64,000 nucleotides of DNA from UBA6770 sp965660875. Its GTDB lineage: Bacteria > Bacteroidota > Bacteroidia > Flavobacteriales_G > Salibacteraceae. Location: assembly GCA_965660875.1 (NCBI GenBank), contig CBFIBQ010000013.1:18662-82661 (forward strand). Reading direction: 5' to 3'. The position numbers were made by a program, and so were the translations under genes. This document shows, one piece after another, positions 1 through 8,264 of the stretch. The notes under the pieces were generated by a model that made no database searches, had not been told where the DNA came from, and was given only the letters and a program-made list of their open reading frames with translations. The first letter of the stretch is position 1; the number at the start of each line of letters is the position of its first letter.

Positions 1-43
1 AAGCATCATCTGAATGTGTTATAAAATGTAGGTTATTAGTCAT
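1..43 (-). CDS. Partial CDS, probable second thiamine-phosphate synthase (ThiE), N-terminus only
   Basis: Only the first 14 codons are in the window; the gene runs off the left edge. It starts with ATG at 43, six bases after the thiD stop, on the same strand as the thiamine operon. The visible N-terminus reads MTNNLHFITHSDDA. That resembles the start of the ThiE copies that follow thiD in other Bacteroidota thiamine operons, which is recalled knowledge, not a search result. If correct, the product would join the pyrimidine and thiazole phosphates to make thiamine phosphate. The identity is tentative because so little sequence is visible. Confidence 0.4.
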   Translation of the reverse strand, partial: MTNNLHFITHSDDA

Positions 44-49
44 ATCTTT

Positions 50-814
50 TTATTGATAGTGATAGGCTAGAAGCGACTTGTTGCTCTTTAATGCCCGTTC
101 TATGTAGCGTTTACTTTTTAGCAATGCTTGATGCAACGGATATTCTAATGCTAAATGGCAGGCCAATGCGGTAGAAAATATGCATCCAGAACCGTGTTTT
201 TCGGAGTAAGTCCCAGGCTTTGGATTTAGCTTTATTATTCCGTTTTCATCTGCAAAATAATCCACACCCAATTGGTCTTCTTGACTACTACCTGGATGTC
301 CTCCTGTCAAATAAACTTTCGTGTACTTTGAAAGATGTGATAACTGTTCATTTATCGATTTTTTATTTGACAACAAGCTCAACTCCTTTGAGTTAGGGGT
401 AATTATATCAACTCTTGATATAATATGCGATATGTCTGAATGAGCTTCATAATCAAAGAAAACAGTATTATCACTACCGCTTATAACTGGGTCCCAAATT
501 ACTTGAGCTTTTGGCCACGACCTTTTAACACCTTCAAGAATAAGTTCGAGCATAGCGGGGTGTTCGACAATGCCAATTTTTATTGTTTTAAAACGACAAT
601 GTGCTATACTATTAATTTGCGCTCTCAAATAGTCAAAGGTTAGCCAGTCCACACTCAGTACTTTATTCTCGCGTTGCACTGTATTTGCCGTTAGCACGGA
701 CATTCCATAACAACGCAGACGTTCTGTTGTTTTGATATCGGCCAAAACACCAGCTCCACCAGTAGGGTCAAACCCGCCAATGGTCAAAACGTATGGTCGT
801 GCTGGTCTTAGCAT
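50..814 (-). CDS. thiD: ThiD, hydroxymethylpyrimidine/phosphomethylpyrimidine kinase
   Basis: Ribokinase-fold kinase that phosphorylates HMP and then HMP-phosphate to the pyrophosphate used by ThiE in the cytoplasm. The N-terminal motif TIGGFDPTGGAGVLADIK matches the substrate-binding signature of ThiD. The C-terminal HGSGC motif is the usual G-[ST]-G-C anion-hole and catalytic region. Length, 254 residues, is normal for the single-domain enzyme. The ATG at 814 overlaps the end of the upstream thiE-like gene by 7 bases, so the two are probably translationally coupled. It is the fourth gene of the riboswitch-controlled operon. Confidence 0.93.
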   Translation of the reverse strand: MLRPARPYVLTIGGFDPTGGAGVLADIKTTERLRCYGMSVLTANTVQRENKVLSVDWLTFDYLRAQINSIAHCRFKTIKIGIVEHPAMLELILEGVKRSWPKAQVIWDPVISGSDNTVFFDYEAHSDISHIISRVDIITPNSKELSLLSNKKSINEQLSHLSKYTKVYLTGGHPGSSQEDQLGVDYFADENGIIKLNPKPGTYSEKHGSGCIFSTALACHLALEYPLHQALLKSKRYIERALKSNKSLLAYHYQ

Positions 815-1398
815 ACTTCTGCTTTTTCTTGAATCGCTTTTTGAATCGATTTAAAGTTCTCTAAAGGACTATTTCCAATATGCCAGATAGCGCCCAATGC
901 AGCAGCACCATTAAAATTCAGTTCTTTCGCATTGACTATGGTGTTCTGGTCGATACCACCAAGAGCTATAACCCGAGTGCTGCGTTCTTTTGGAATTCGA
1001 TATAACTCTGGGTTTGCAGCGTAATTTTCTTTAGAAATACTTTCAAAAATTGGACTTAAAGTACACGATTCGATCTTTCCGTCAATTTGTTCAAATTCCG
1101 TCAGGCTATGCACTGAAACCGAATCGCAGGGCTGCACTTCGCCTTGAATTGAAGCAAACTTGAATTGTAAATGCAGCTTACAGTCAAATTGCTTCGCCAG
1201 TTCACGATGATAGTGAACGTAAATTCTACTCCTATATTTTTCTGGAATAGAGGAGAGGTACACCTTGAGTTCACTTATACTGGCATCAGGCTTACGAACG
1301 TGAAACCGATCAAGCCCAGCGTCTAACAGCTCAACAACGTGGTCTGTTTCGTTCGGATAAGTTCCTTCGTGAGAAAATATGGCTATTTCAAAAGGCAT
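808..1398 (-). CDS. ThiE/TenI-family thiamine-phosphate synthase-like protein
   Basis: A 196-residue TIM-barrel protein of the ThiE/TenI family. The N-terminus has the DRFHVRKPD strand, matching the family pattern of hydrophobic-H-V/L-R-K/E. The C-terminal half has VIALGGID, the phosphate-binding GGI motif, followed by GAAALGAIWH. It lies between thiC and thiD, one base after thiC ends, so it belongs to thiamine synthesis. A second ThiE-like start is visible just beyond thiD, so this copy may be the TenI-type or divergent paralogue; the sequence alone does not say which one is the synthase. The family call is firm and the exact reaction is less so. Confidence 0.8.
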   Translation of the reverse strand: MPFEIAIFSHEGTYPNETDHVVELLDAGLDRFHVRKPDASISELKVYLSSIPEKYRSRIYVHYHRELAKQFDCKLHLQFKFASIQGEVQPCDSVSVHSLTEFEQIDGKIESCTLSPIFESISKENYAANPELYRIPKERSTRVIALGGIDQNTIVNAKELNFNGAAALGAIWHIGNSPLENFKSIQKAIQEKAEVC

Positions 1399-1399
1399 A

Positions 1400-3259
1400 T
1401 TATAGATAAAGTTCGCTTCCTTTTTTCTTAAAGGTTTCGCTCATTTCAGCCATGCCTTCTTCCAGTGCTTTTGCTTCGTCCTGAACGCCTTTGTCTTCAG
1501 CGTATTTTCTTACATCTTGAGTAATTTTCATACTGCAGAAATGAGGGCCACACATAGAGCAGAAATGCGCAATTTTAGCGCCTTCAGCAGGTAGTGTTTC
1601 ATCGTGATATTCCCGAGCTGTATCTGGATCTAGCGACAAGTTGAACTGGTCTTCCCAGCGGAATTCAAAACGCGCTTTACTCAGTGCATTGTCTCGGTGC
1701 TGAGCCCCCGGGTGTCCTTTTGCCAAATCCGCAGCATGAGCAGCCAATTTGTACGTGATTACACCGTCCTTGACGTCTTTTTTGTTTGGTAGTCCCAAAT
1801 GTTCTTTCGGAGTAACGTAACACAACATTGCAGTTCCGAACCAACCAATCATTGCTGCGCCAATGGCAGAAGTAATGTGATCATAACCCGGTGCTATGTC
1901 TGTAGTCAACGGTCCCAATGTATAAAAAGGTGCTTCTCCACATACTTCTAACTGCTTGTCCATGTTTTCCTTAATCATGTGCATGGGCACGTGACCTGGG
2001 CCTTCAATCATGGTTTGAACATCGTGTTTCCAAGCGATTTTTGTCAATTCACCAAGCGTTTCTAACTCTCCGAATTGCGCTGCGTCGTTAGCATCAGCAA
2101 TACTTCCTGGACGCAAGCCATCTCCCAGTGAGAATGCAACATCATAAGCCTTCATAATCTCGCATATCTCTTCGAAATGGGTGTACAAGAAATTTTCTTT
2201 GTGATGTGCCAAACACCATTTGGCCATAATGGACCCACCGCGAGAAACGATTCCAGTTACGCGTTTAGCGGTAAGTGGAACGTATCTCAATAGCACTCCT
2301 GCGTGAATGGTAAAGTAATCTACGCCTTGTTCTGCTTGTTCAATTAACGTGTCCCGGTACAACTCCCATGTAAGGTCTTCTGCCTTTCCGTTTACTTTTT
2401 CTAAAGCTTGATAAATCGGAACCGTTCCGATTGGAACGGGTGAGTTACGGATAATCCACTCGCGTGTTTCGTGAATGTTAGCACCCGTACTTAAATCCAT
2501 GATGTTATCTGCACCCCAACGGCAAGCCCACACAGCTTTTTCAACTTCTTCTTCAATACTTGAAGAAACGGCCGAATTGCCAATGTTGGCGTTGATTTTC
2601 ACTAAGAAATTACGACCAATAATCATGGGTTCGCTTTCTGGGTGATTGATATTATTTGGGATAATTGCGCGTCCTGCAGCAATTTCGTCTCTTACAAACT
2701 CAGGAGTAATCCTTCCTTTAGGCGTATTTGCACCAAAGCTTTGACCAGGATGCTGCATATTCATTTCAGTAACTTGCTCCATGCGCTGATTTTCACGAAT
2801 GGCAATGTATTCCATTTCCGGAGTAATGATTCCTTTGCGGGCATAATGCAGTTGAGATACGTTTTTGCCTTTTTTAGCTCGTAAAGGATTCTTGATATGC
2901 TCAAAACGCAAATGGTCTAAAGAAGCATCGTTAAATCGTTCTTGACCGTACTCAGAAGTTTGTCCGCTAAGTTCTTCAACGTCGCCGCGCTTTTTAATCC
3001 ATTCCTCTCGCAAACGAGGTAGTCCTTTTTTAATGTCAATATCAACTGTTGGATCTGTGTATGGCCCACTCGTATCGTAAACAGTTACCGAAGGATTCGG
3101 TGTTTTATTGTTATTGAATTTGTCGTGCGTATCATCCAATGATATTTCTCGCATAGCGACTTTTACATCGTGCATTTCGCCGCGTACGAATACTTTTTTT
3201 GAGCAAGGGAAGGGCTCACGGCTGATTACTTCTTCTTTTGGTGCATTGTCTTTCTTCAT
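1400..3259 (-). CDS. thiC: ThiC, phosphomethylpyrimidine synthase
   Basis: Radical-SAM enzyme that rearranges aminoimidazole ribotide into hydroxymethylpyrimidine phosphate, the pyrimidine half of thiamine. The full 619-residue length is normal for bacterial ThiC. The C-terminal iron-sulfur motif CxxCxxxxC is intact (Cys567, Cys570, Cys575, within CSMCGPHFCSMK). The conserved core block around residues 418-430, IEGPGHVPMHMI, is also present. It sits 3 bases after thiS and 1 base before the thiE-like gene, so it is clearly cotranscribed and under the TPP riboswitch at 3488-3594. Confidence 0.98.
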   Translation of the reverse strand: MKKDNAPKEEVISREPFPCSKKVFVRGEMHDVKVAMREISLDDTHDKFNNNKTPNPSVTVYDTSGPYTDPTVDIDIKKGLPRLREEWIKKRGDVEELSGQTSEYGQERFNDASLDHLRFEHIKNPLRAKKGKNVSQLHYARKGIITPEMEYIAIRENQRMEQVTEMNMQHPGQSFGANTPKGRITPEFVRDEIAAGRAIIPNNINHPESEPMIIGRNFLVKINANIGNSAVSSSIEEEVEKAVWACRWGADNIMDLSTGANIHETREWIIRNSPVPIGTVPIYQALEKVNGKAEDLTWELYRDTLIEQAEQGVDYFTIHAGVLLRYVPLTAKRVTGIVSRGGSIMAKWCLAHHKENFLYTHFEEICEIMKAYDVAFSLGDGLRPGSIADANDAAQFGELETLGELTKIAWKHDVQTMIEGPGHVPMHMIKENMDKQLEVCGEAPFYTLGPLTTDIAPGYDHITSAIGAAMIGWFGTAMLCYVTPKEHLGLPNKKDVKDGVITYKLAAHAADLAKGHPGAQHRDNALSKARFEFRWEDQFNLSLDPDTAREYHDETLPAEGAKIAHFCSMCGPHFCSMKITQDVRKYAEDKGVQDEAKALEEGMAEMSETFKKKGSELYL

Positions 3260-3262
3260 AAT

Positions 3263-3466
3263 TTATCCTCCTTGAGTAGCTTTTATTATCGTGATTTTAT
3301 CGTTGTTCGAAAGGGTAGTGCTCGTCCAGTTAGACTTTGATACTACCTTGTTATTCACGGCAATCGCAATACCTTTTTGTTCGGTCAAATTCAATTGATT
3401 GAGCAAGTCATTCAGTTGACAGCCATCATTCAATTGTTTTGCGGAATTATTTACGATTACCTCCAT
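3263..3466 (-). CDS. thiS: ThiS, sulfur-carrier protein for thiazole synthesis
   Basis: Small ubiquitin-fold sulfur carrier of 67 residues. After adenylation its C-terminal carboxylate carries sulfur as a thiocarboxylate for thiazole formation by ThiG. The protein ends in the diagnostic Gly-Gly (ATQGG). The internal pattern VNNKVV and a DKITII strand fit ThiS/MoaD. It is the first gene of the operon, 22 bases downstream of the riboswitch expression platform. ThiG, ThiH and ThiF are not in the window and probably follow beyond the left edge. Confidence 0.93.
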   Translation of the reverse strand: MEVIVNNSAKQLNDGCQLNDLLNQLNLTEQKGIAIAVNNKVVSKSNWTSTTLSNNDKITIIKATQGG

Positions 3467-3487
3467 TTACTTCTTACTAATTTTAAT

Positions 3488-3594
3488 GGAGGGAGCTGCG
3501 AAAGCATTGCAGCATTTGACTTTTCCCTCCGTCGGTACTAACCGAATCAAGTTATAAGGGTATTTCTCAGTCGCAAAACGACACCCCTAAAGTC
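3488..3594 (-). promoter_or_regulatory. TPP riboswitch (THI element) with expression platform
   Basis: Read on the minus strand, 3594-3518 contains the conserved THI-box elements in order: GGGGTG, CTGAGAAATACCC, TTGATTCGGTTAGTACCG and GGAGGGAA. Stem P1 closes with GACTTT (3594-3589) against AAAGTC (3523-3518). Downstream, TCCCTCC (3494-3488) is a perfect complement to GGAGGGA of the aptamer 3' end (3530-3524). A nested GCTGC/GCAGC hairpin (3513-3509 with 3499-3495) lies between them. There is no U tract, so the switch probably does not act as a simple intrinsic terminator. TPP would repress the thi operon (known of the class). Confidence 0.95.
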
Positions 3595-3600
3595 TTTGCC

Positions 3601-3608
3601 CAAATGTA
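3601..3608 (-). promoter_or_regulatory. -7 promoter box of the thi operon
   Basis: TACATTTG on the minus strand matches the Bacteroidota TAnnTTTG box exactly. It ends six bases before stem P1 of the riboswitch, so transcription would start almost exactly at the aptamer. No clear -33 TTTG is seen. Confidence 0.7.
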
Positions 3609-3706
3609 GAATAAAGCTTTTGATTTTTGCGGTGAATGGTTGTTAAATGTTTTGAGTAGGTATATCTGCGATCAGTCTTCGGAGAAACTATGCCTGTTGA
3701 CTGATT

Positions 3707-4519
3707 TCAATTTTTTACCGATTCGACAGCCTTCCGAACACTTCCGTGTTTCTCTAGCAATGCAGCAGCTTCCTTGTAGTCTAGTCCGGTTCCTTCCATA
3801 ACCATTTTAGTGCCGCGATCTACTAATTTATCGTTACTCAATTGCATGTCCACCATGCGGTTCCCTTTTACGTGGCCCAATTGAATCATACAAGCAGTAG
3901 ATATCATATTAAGTACGAGCTTTTGAGCAGTTCCAGATTTCATTCGAGTACTTCCGGTAACGAATTCTGGACCAACAACCACCTCGATAGGGTAATCTGA
4001 AACTTTGCTTATAGGTGAGTTTGGGTTACAAGTAATACAACCAGTTGGTATGTTATTCTCTTGACAAGTTTTTAATGCTCCAATAATGTATGGAGTAGTG
4101 CCGCTAGCCGCAATTCCAATGACAAAATCGTTAGTTGAAATGTTGTTTTCAGATAAATCTTTCCAGCCTTGCTCAGTGTCGTCTTCAGCAAACTCTACTG
4201 CCTTGCGAATGGCGGAATCCCCGCCAGCAATAAGTCCGATTACTAGGTTGTGGTCTACACCAAAGGTTGGTGGGCATTCAGAAGCGTCGACTATACCTAA
4301 ACGACCACTGGTGCCAGCACCCATATAGAATAATCGCCCACCTTTTTTGAGTTGTTCGGTTGCTTTTCTAATCAATTTTTCAATGCTATCTACCTCTTTT
4401 GCAATGGCTTGTGGTACGGTATGGTCTTCCTGGTTAATCCCAGTAATAAGTTGTTTAATCGAAAGTTGTTCTAGATTGTCGTGGTTAGAAGTTGATTCTG
4501 TAATTCTGTCGTTTGCCAT
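3707..4519 (-). CDS. murQ: MurQ, N-acetylmuramic acid 6-phosphate etherase
   Basis: Cleaves the lactyl ether of MurNAc-6-phosphate to GlcNAc-6-phosphate and D-lactate during cell-wall recycling in the cytoplasm. It has the SIS-domain motif GAGTSGRLG (residues 67-75), then SECPPTF with the catalytic glutamate at 81. GPEFVTGSTRMKSGTAQK follows, the family signature. At 270 residues it is slightly shorter than the E. coli enzyme, consistent with Bacteroidota forms. It is a single-gene unit with its own promoter; no MurNAc kinase or transporter lies next to it. The neighbouring thi operon appears unrelated. Confidence 0.96.
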   Translation of the reverse strand: MANDRITESTSNHDNLEQLSIKQLITGINQEDHTVPQAIAKEVDSIEKLIRKATEQLKKGGRLFYMGAGTSGRLGIVDASECPPTFGVDHNLVIGLIAGGDSAIRKAVEFAEDDTEQGWKDLSENNISTNDFVIGIAASGTTPYIIGALKTCQENNIPTGCITCNPNSPISKVSDYPIEVVVGPEFVTGSTRMKSGTAQKLVLNMISTACMIQLGHVKGNRMVDMQLSNDKLVDRGTKMVMEGTGLDYKEAAALLEKHGSVRKAVESVKN

Positions 4520-4542
4520 AAGTGTTCAATTTCTTTCGAAAT

Positions 4543-4550
4543 CAAAGTTA
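4543..4550 (-). promoter_or_regulatory. -7 promoter box of murQ
   Basis: TAACTTTG on the minus strand is an exact TAnnTTTG match, 23 bases upstream of the murQ ATG. No clear -33 element. Confidence 0.6.
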
Positions 4551-4590
4551 GAATACCCTTACTTTTAGCATCCGATTCTAAAAATACTTT

Positions 4591-7176
4591 ATGCAATACC
4601 GTATGTTAAGAGTGATTTGTGCTGTTATCGTTTGTCTTACATCATTTACAGCTTTTGCTCAAGAAACAATGAGTACTAAACTCAATAACTGGGCGAGAAG
4701 CGGTGAAAGGGGCTCATTGGAGCAAGTTTGGCTGCAATTCGATGCGCAACTGGATTACGAGGCGCTGGATAAGGAGTTTAGAGTAAAAAACTACACCTTG
4801 GAGCAGCGGGCCGAGGCGGTTATTTCTGCTTCCAAAGCATTACATAACTCTTCAATGATCCAGCTTGACAAGTGGATTAATAAGAATCAGGTAAACGAAG
4901 ATTTTTGGTTGGGAAATTCTGTAATTGTTCAGCTATCTAAAAACGAAGTTTTGGAGTTGAGTTCAAATCCACAAGTGCGGTGGATGGAATTGACGTCTGA
5001 GAATCAGATAGTGGTGGAAGATGTTGAAATGGAGGAAGGCAGTTCCGAAGAAGATGCTATAAATGGAGTGGAACCCGGATTATTGGCAATTAATGCGCAC
5101 AAAATGTGGGCAAGAGGCTACACTGGAAAAGGAAGAAAAGCATTGATTATAGACACTGGAATTTGGTCAGAACATCCGTCTATTGCCGATGCATGGGTTG
5201 GAAAGCGAGAACCAGCTCAACAAAGTTGGTATGGGTTTGATAGTCCAGTACCTAAAGACAAAGGAAATAGTCACGGAACACATGTAACTGGAACCGTTTT
5301 GGGGCTTGACCCGAATAACAATGATACGGTAGGTGTTGCATTTGATGCTACGTTTATGGCTGCCGACCCTGTAGCTACCAGAACAAGCGAACGTAAAGGC
5401 CTATTCTCAACGGTGCGGGCATTTGAATGGGTGCTTAATCCTTATAATAGGTTCCCCACAACTTATAAATTACCAGATGTCATTAATAATTCTTGGGGTA
5501 GGTCAACAGAGGATTCGCCGGATATATGCACCAATCCGTTTGGTGATGCCGTTGCGGCGTGTCAGTTAGCAGGAATAGCAGTCGTTTGGAGCGCTGGTAA
5601 CAACGGACCGGGAACAAATACTATTGGAGCCCCTGCAACCATAACCCGAAACCCATATTTGGTTTTTACGGTTGGAGCAATTAATGGCAATAATTCAAAT
5701 TACCCTATTGCTGGTTTTAGCAGCAGAGGGCCAAGTTATTGTGCAAAAGCTGGGATAGACAGTATAAAGCCTGAAGTGGTAGCACCAGGTGTTGCGGTGC
5801 GTTCTGCGGTAGACCAAGACGGATACGCGAGTTACCAAGGCACTTCTATGGCAGGGCCCCATGTGGCTGGTGCTGTTTTACTTTTAAAAGAAGCCTTTCC
5901 GAATTTGCCCGGTCAAGATATTTTAGAAGCACTATATCTGACAGCCACCGATTTAGGTCCGGCAGGAGAGGATATTGCTTATGGAAATGGACTTATAAAT
6001 GTAGATAGTGCTTTTCTGTGGTTAGCCGCACGAAATACGGTTTCATTACCTCGTGATTATTCACAAGATGTAAGTGTTGAGTTAGTTTCCATTTCCAATG
6101 AAGGAATAAGTTGCTTGGATGAAATAGAGGCTGATTTTAAAATTATAAATCACAGCGATTCAATAATTGATAAGGATACTTTTTTAATTATTCCATTTGT
6201 TGAATATGGTCATGGTGGGTTCGCGACTGGGCCAAAAGGACTCAAAAATGATTTAAGCCCAGGTGATTCTGTGATAATTACTGTAAGATGCACGAAATCA
6301 GATAGGCAAAGTACTGAATTTGGTGTGAGAATTGGTTTTGGATTACCAATAAATGACAATCCATTTAATAACCAAGCTTATGCTACATGGAATAATGTTG
6401 GATCAAGAGAAACCCCATTTACAGACGATTTTACAGACAAGACAACCAATTGGCTCATAGATAATCCAGATAATGATCAGACTTGGAACGTTCGGGTTTA
6501 CCAAGAGGATGGTGGCTTGAAACAGGCGCTTCAACTGGAATACTACAATATCAATCAGCGTGCAGACCAACAAGATTTTTTGATCTCACCAAAGCTCATG
6601 TTAGCGGGTAATGAGAAGGTTCAACTGTCTTTTGATTATGCTTACACGTCTAAAATCCGGTCAATTTTTAAAGATTCATTAGCTGTGGAAGTGACCAACA
6701 GTTGCAATTCGAATTGGAAAAATGTTTGGGGAAAAGGTGGAGCTAACTTGGCTATAGTTTCAGATACAACTGCTTTATACATTCCAACTAAGAATGACTG
6801 GAAAAGTGTAACCATTGATTTGTCCGATTATGAGGATGCTGAATATTTACAAGTCCGTTTTGTTGGGACCAATGATTTTGGTAACAATTTGTATCTCGAT
6901 AATGTAGCGGTTATGGCACTTCAACCCGCAGGTTTAGTTTCTGGTTCGGACGGGAATACGATTACTGTTTTTCCTAACCCCAGTGAGGGTTTCATTGAAA
7001 TTAATGGAGATCTTACAGGCTTCAACTCTATGCGGATCATAGATATTACTGGTAAAGTCGTTTTTGTTGATGCGGTTTCCAATTCCGTTGAATTGTCTGG
7101 ACTTGAAAAAGGTGTCTATGTATTGGAATTGGTGGGGGCTAATCATGTGTATAATACCAAAATCATAAAAGAGTAG
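4591..7176 (+). CDS. Secreted S8 (subtilisin-family) serine protease with T9SS sorting domain
   Basis: An 861-residue extracellular protease. The N-terminus is a signal peptide ending near AFAQ (residue 24). The starts at Met1 and Met5 both fit, and Met5 gives the more typical signal peptide. Residues about 45-140 look like a propeptide. The catalytic triad is complete: Asp188 in IIDTG, His228 in SHGTHVTG and Ser419 in GTSMAGPHVAG; Asn337 in SAGNNGPG is the oxyanion residue. A beta-rich region at 620-780 resembles a jelly-roll or adhesion domain. The C-terminal ~80 residues (VFPNPSEG... GVYVLELV...) are a type A T9SS sorting domain. The stop overlaps the next gene's GTG by one base. Confidence 0.93.
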   Translation: MQYRMLRVICAVIVCLTSFTAFAQETMSTKLNNWARSGERGSLEQVWLQFDAQLDYEALDKEFRVKNYTLEQRAEAVISASKALHNSSMIQLDKWINKNQVNEDFWLGNSVIVQLSKNEVLELSSNPQVRWMELTSENQIVVEDVEMEEGSSEEDAINGVEPGLLAINAHKMWARGYTGKGRKALIIDTGIWSEHPSIADAWVGKREPAQQSWYGFDSPVPKDKGNSHGTHVTGTVLGLDPNNNDTVGVAFDATFMAADPVATRTSERKGLFSTVRAFEWVLNPYNRFPTTYKLPDVINNSWGRSTEDSPDICTNPFGDAVAACQLAGIAVVWSAGNNGPGTNTIGAPATITRNPYLVFTVGAINGNNSNYPIAGFSSRGPSYCAKAGIDSIKPEVVAPGVAVRSAVDQDGYASYQGTSMAGPHVAGAVLLLKEAFPNLPGQDILEALYLTATDLGPAGEDIAYGNGLINVDSAFLWLAARNTVSLPRDYSQDVSVELVSISNEGISCLDEIEADFKIINHSDSIIDKDTFLIIPFVEYGHGGFATGPKGLKNDLSPGDSVIITVRCTKSDRQSTEFGVRIGFGLPINDNPFNNQAYATWNNVGSRETPFTDDFTDKTTNWLIDNPDNDQTWNVRVYQEDGGLKQALQLEYYNINQRADQQDFLISPKLMLAGNEKVQLSFDYAYTSKIRSIFKDSLAVEVTNSCNSNWKNVWGKGGANLAIVSDTTALYIPTKNDWKSVTIDLSDYEDAEYLQVRFVGTNDFGNNLYLDNVAVMALQPAGLVSGSDGNTITVFPNPSEGFIEINGDLTGFNSMRIIDITGKVVFVDAVSNSVELSGLEKGVYVLELVGANHVYNTKIIKE

Positions 7177-8261
7177 TGGAGCCGCTGAAAAATTTGATCA
7201 ACCAGCAGCTTGTTGAGGAGTATGCCAATGAATTGGCTAAAAACTTGAGGGATTTTTCAAAGTCTCAGTTTCTGCATTTTATTTTAACCAGTGATTGGGA
7301 GCAGCGCGAATTAATGGATAGAATCCAGCACGTTGCCGACGCAATACATGAGGCAACTGTAGGTTCGTTTGATGAAATTGTATCTGGATTAGAAAAGTCT
7401 GCTCCTAATTTGCCTTCGGGGTTTGAACAAATTATTTTTCCGGCATTCGTTAAGAAATATGGAATGGAGCATTTTGACCGCTCCATGCTAGCGCTAGAAA
7501 GATTGACTGTATATTCTACTGGAGAATTTGCCATTCGACCATTCATTAAAGCGTTTCCTGAAAAGACTATGGCGCAAATGAGTAAATGGAGCGAACACGA
7601 CAATGAGCATGTCCGCAGATTATCGAGTGAGGGTTGCAGGCCAAGATTGCCTTGGGGTGGTAATATCAAATTGCTTATTGAAGATCCAGATCCCATATTC
7701 CCAATTCTAAAAAAACTGCGTAACGACGAGAGTCTCTACGTCCGAAAAAGCGTAGCTAACAATTTAAATGATATTTCAAAAGATCACCCAGAAACTGTTT
7801 TGAGAATAGGAAAGTGTTGGATCAATGAAAATAAAAAAAACTCTACCTGGGTTGTAAAAAGAGCACTGAGAACTTTATTGAAGCAATCAAATCCAAAAGC
7901 ACTGGAATTGTTTGGGTTTGATAGTCCAGATAGGATTAAGCTCAAAGACTTTTCACTTTCTAGTAATGTTGTTTCGATAGGTAGTGCTTTCACTTTTGAT
8001 TTTAAGCTTGTAAACACCAGTGAGCAGCCTAAAAAATTACGAGTGGAATATTTGGTCGATTTTAAAAAGAAACACGGATCAGCCAAAAAAGTATTTCAGA
8101 TTTCTGAATTTGACTTGCCTGCACGTTCTTTCAAAAATTTTACCAAGGCACATTCATTTAAAGAGCTAACCACTCGTAAACATTACGTTGGTTCTCATTC
8201 TCTGTGCATCAGAATAAATGGAGTAGAGCAAGAGCCTGCTCAGTTCTCCTTGGAGCGTTAA
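7176..8261 (+). CDS. AlkC-type DNA alkylation repair glycosylase with C-terminal Ig-like domain
   Basis: A 361-residue HEAT-like repeat protein of the AlkC/AlkD superfamily, which excises alkylated bases such as 3-methyladenine. The start is GTG; the resulting MEPLKNL fits the family N-terminus, and the G of the GTG is the last base of the preceding TAG stop. The helical-repeat body spans about 1-255, with AlkC signatures such as VRRLSSEGCRPRLPW and a VRKSVANNLNDISK repeat. Residues 265-361 are beta-rich (FDFKLVNTSE, RVEYLVDF, HSLCIRINGVEQ) and match the Ig-like domain known in the AlkC-alpha group. Coupling to a secreted protease is odd, since this is a cytoplasmic DNA-repair enzyme. Confidence 0.88.
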   Translation: MEPLKNLINQQLVEEYANELAKNLRDFSKSQFLHFILTSDWEQRELMDRIQHVADAIHEATVGSFDEIVSGLEKSAPNLPSGFEQIIFPAFVKKYGMEHFDRSMLALERLTVYSTGEFAIRPFIKAFPEKTMAQMSKWSEHDNEHVRRLSSEGCRPRLPWGGNIKLLIEDPDPIFPILKKLRNDESLYVRKSVANNLNDISKDHPETVLRIGKCWINENKKNSTWVVKRALRTLLKQSNPKALELFGFDSPDRIKLKDFSLSSNVVSIGSAFTFDFKLVNTSEQPKKLRVEYLVDFKKKHGSAKKVFQISEFDLPARSFKNFTKAHSFKELTTRKHYVGSHSLCIRINGVEQEPAQFSLER

Positions 8262-8264
8262 AAG

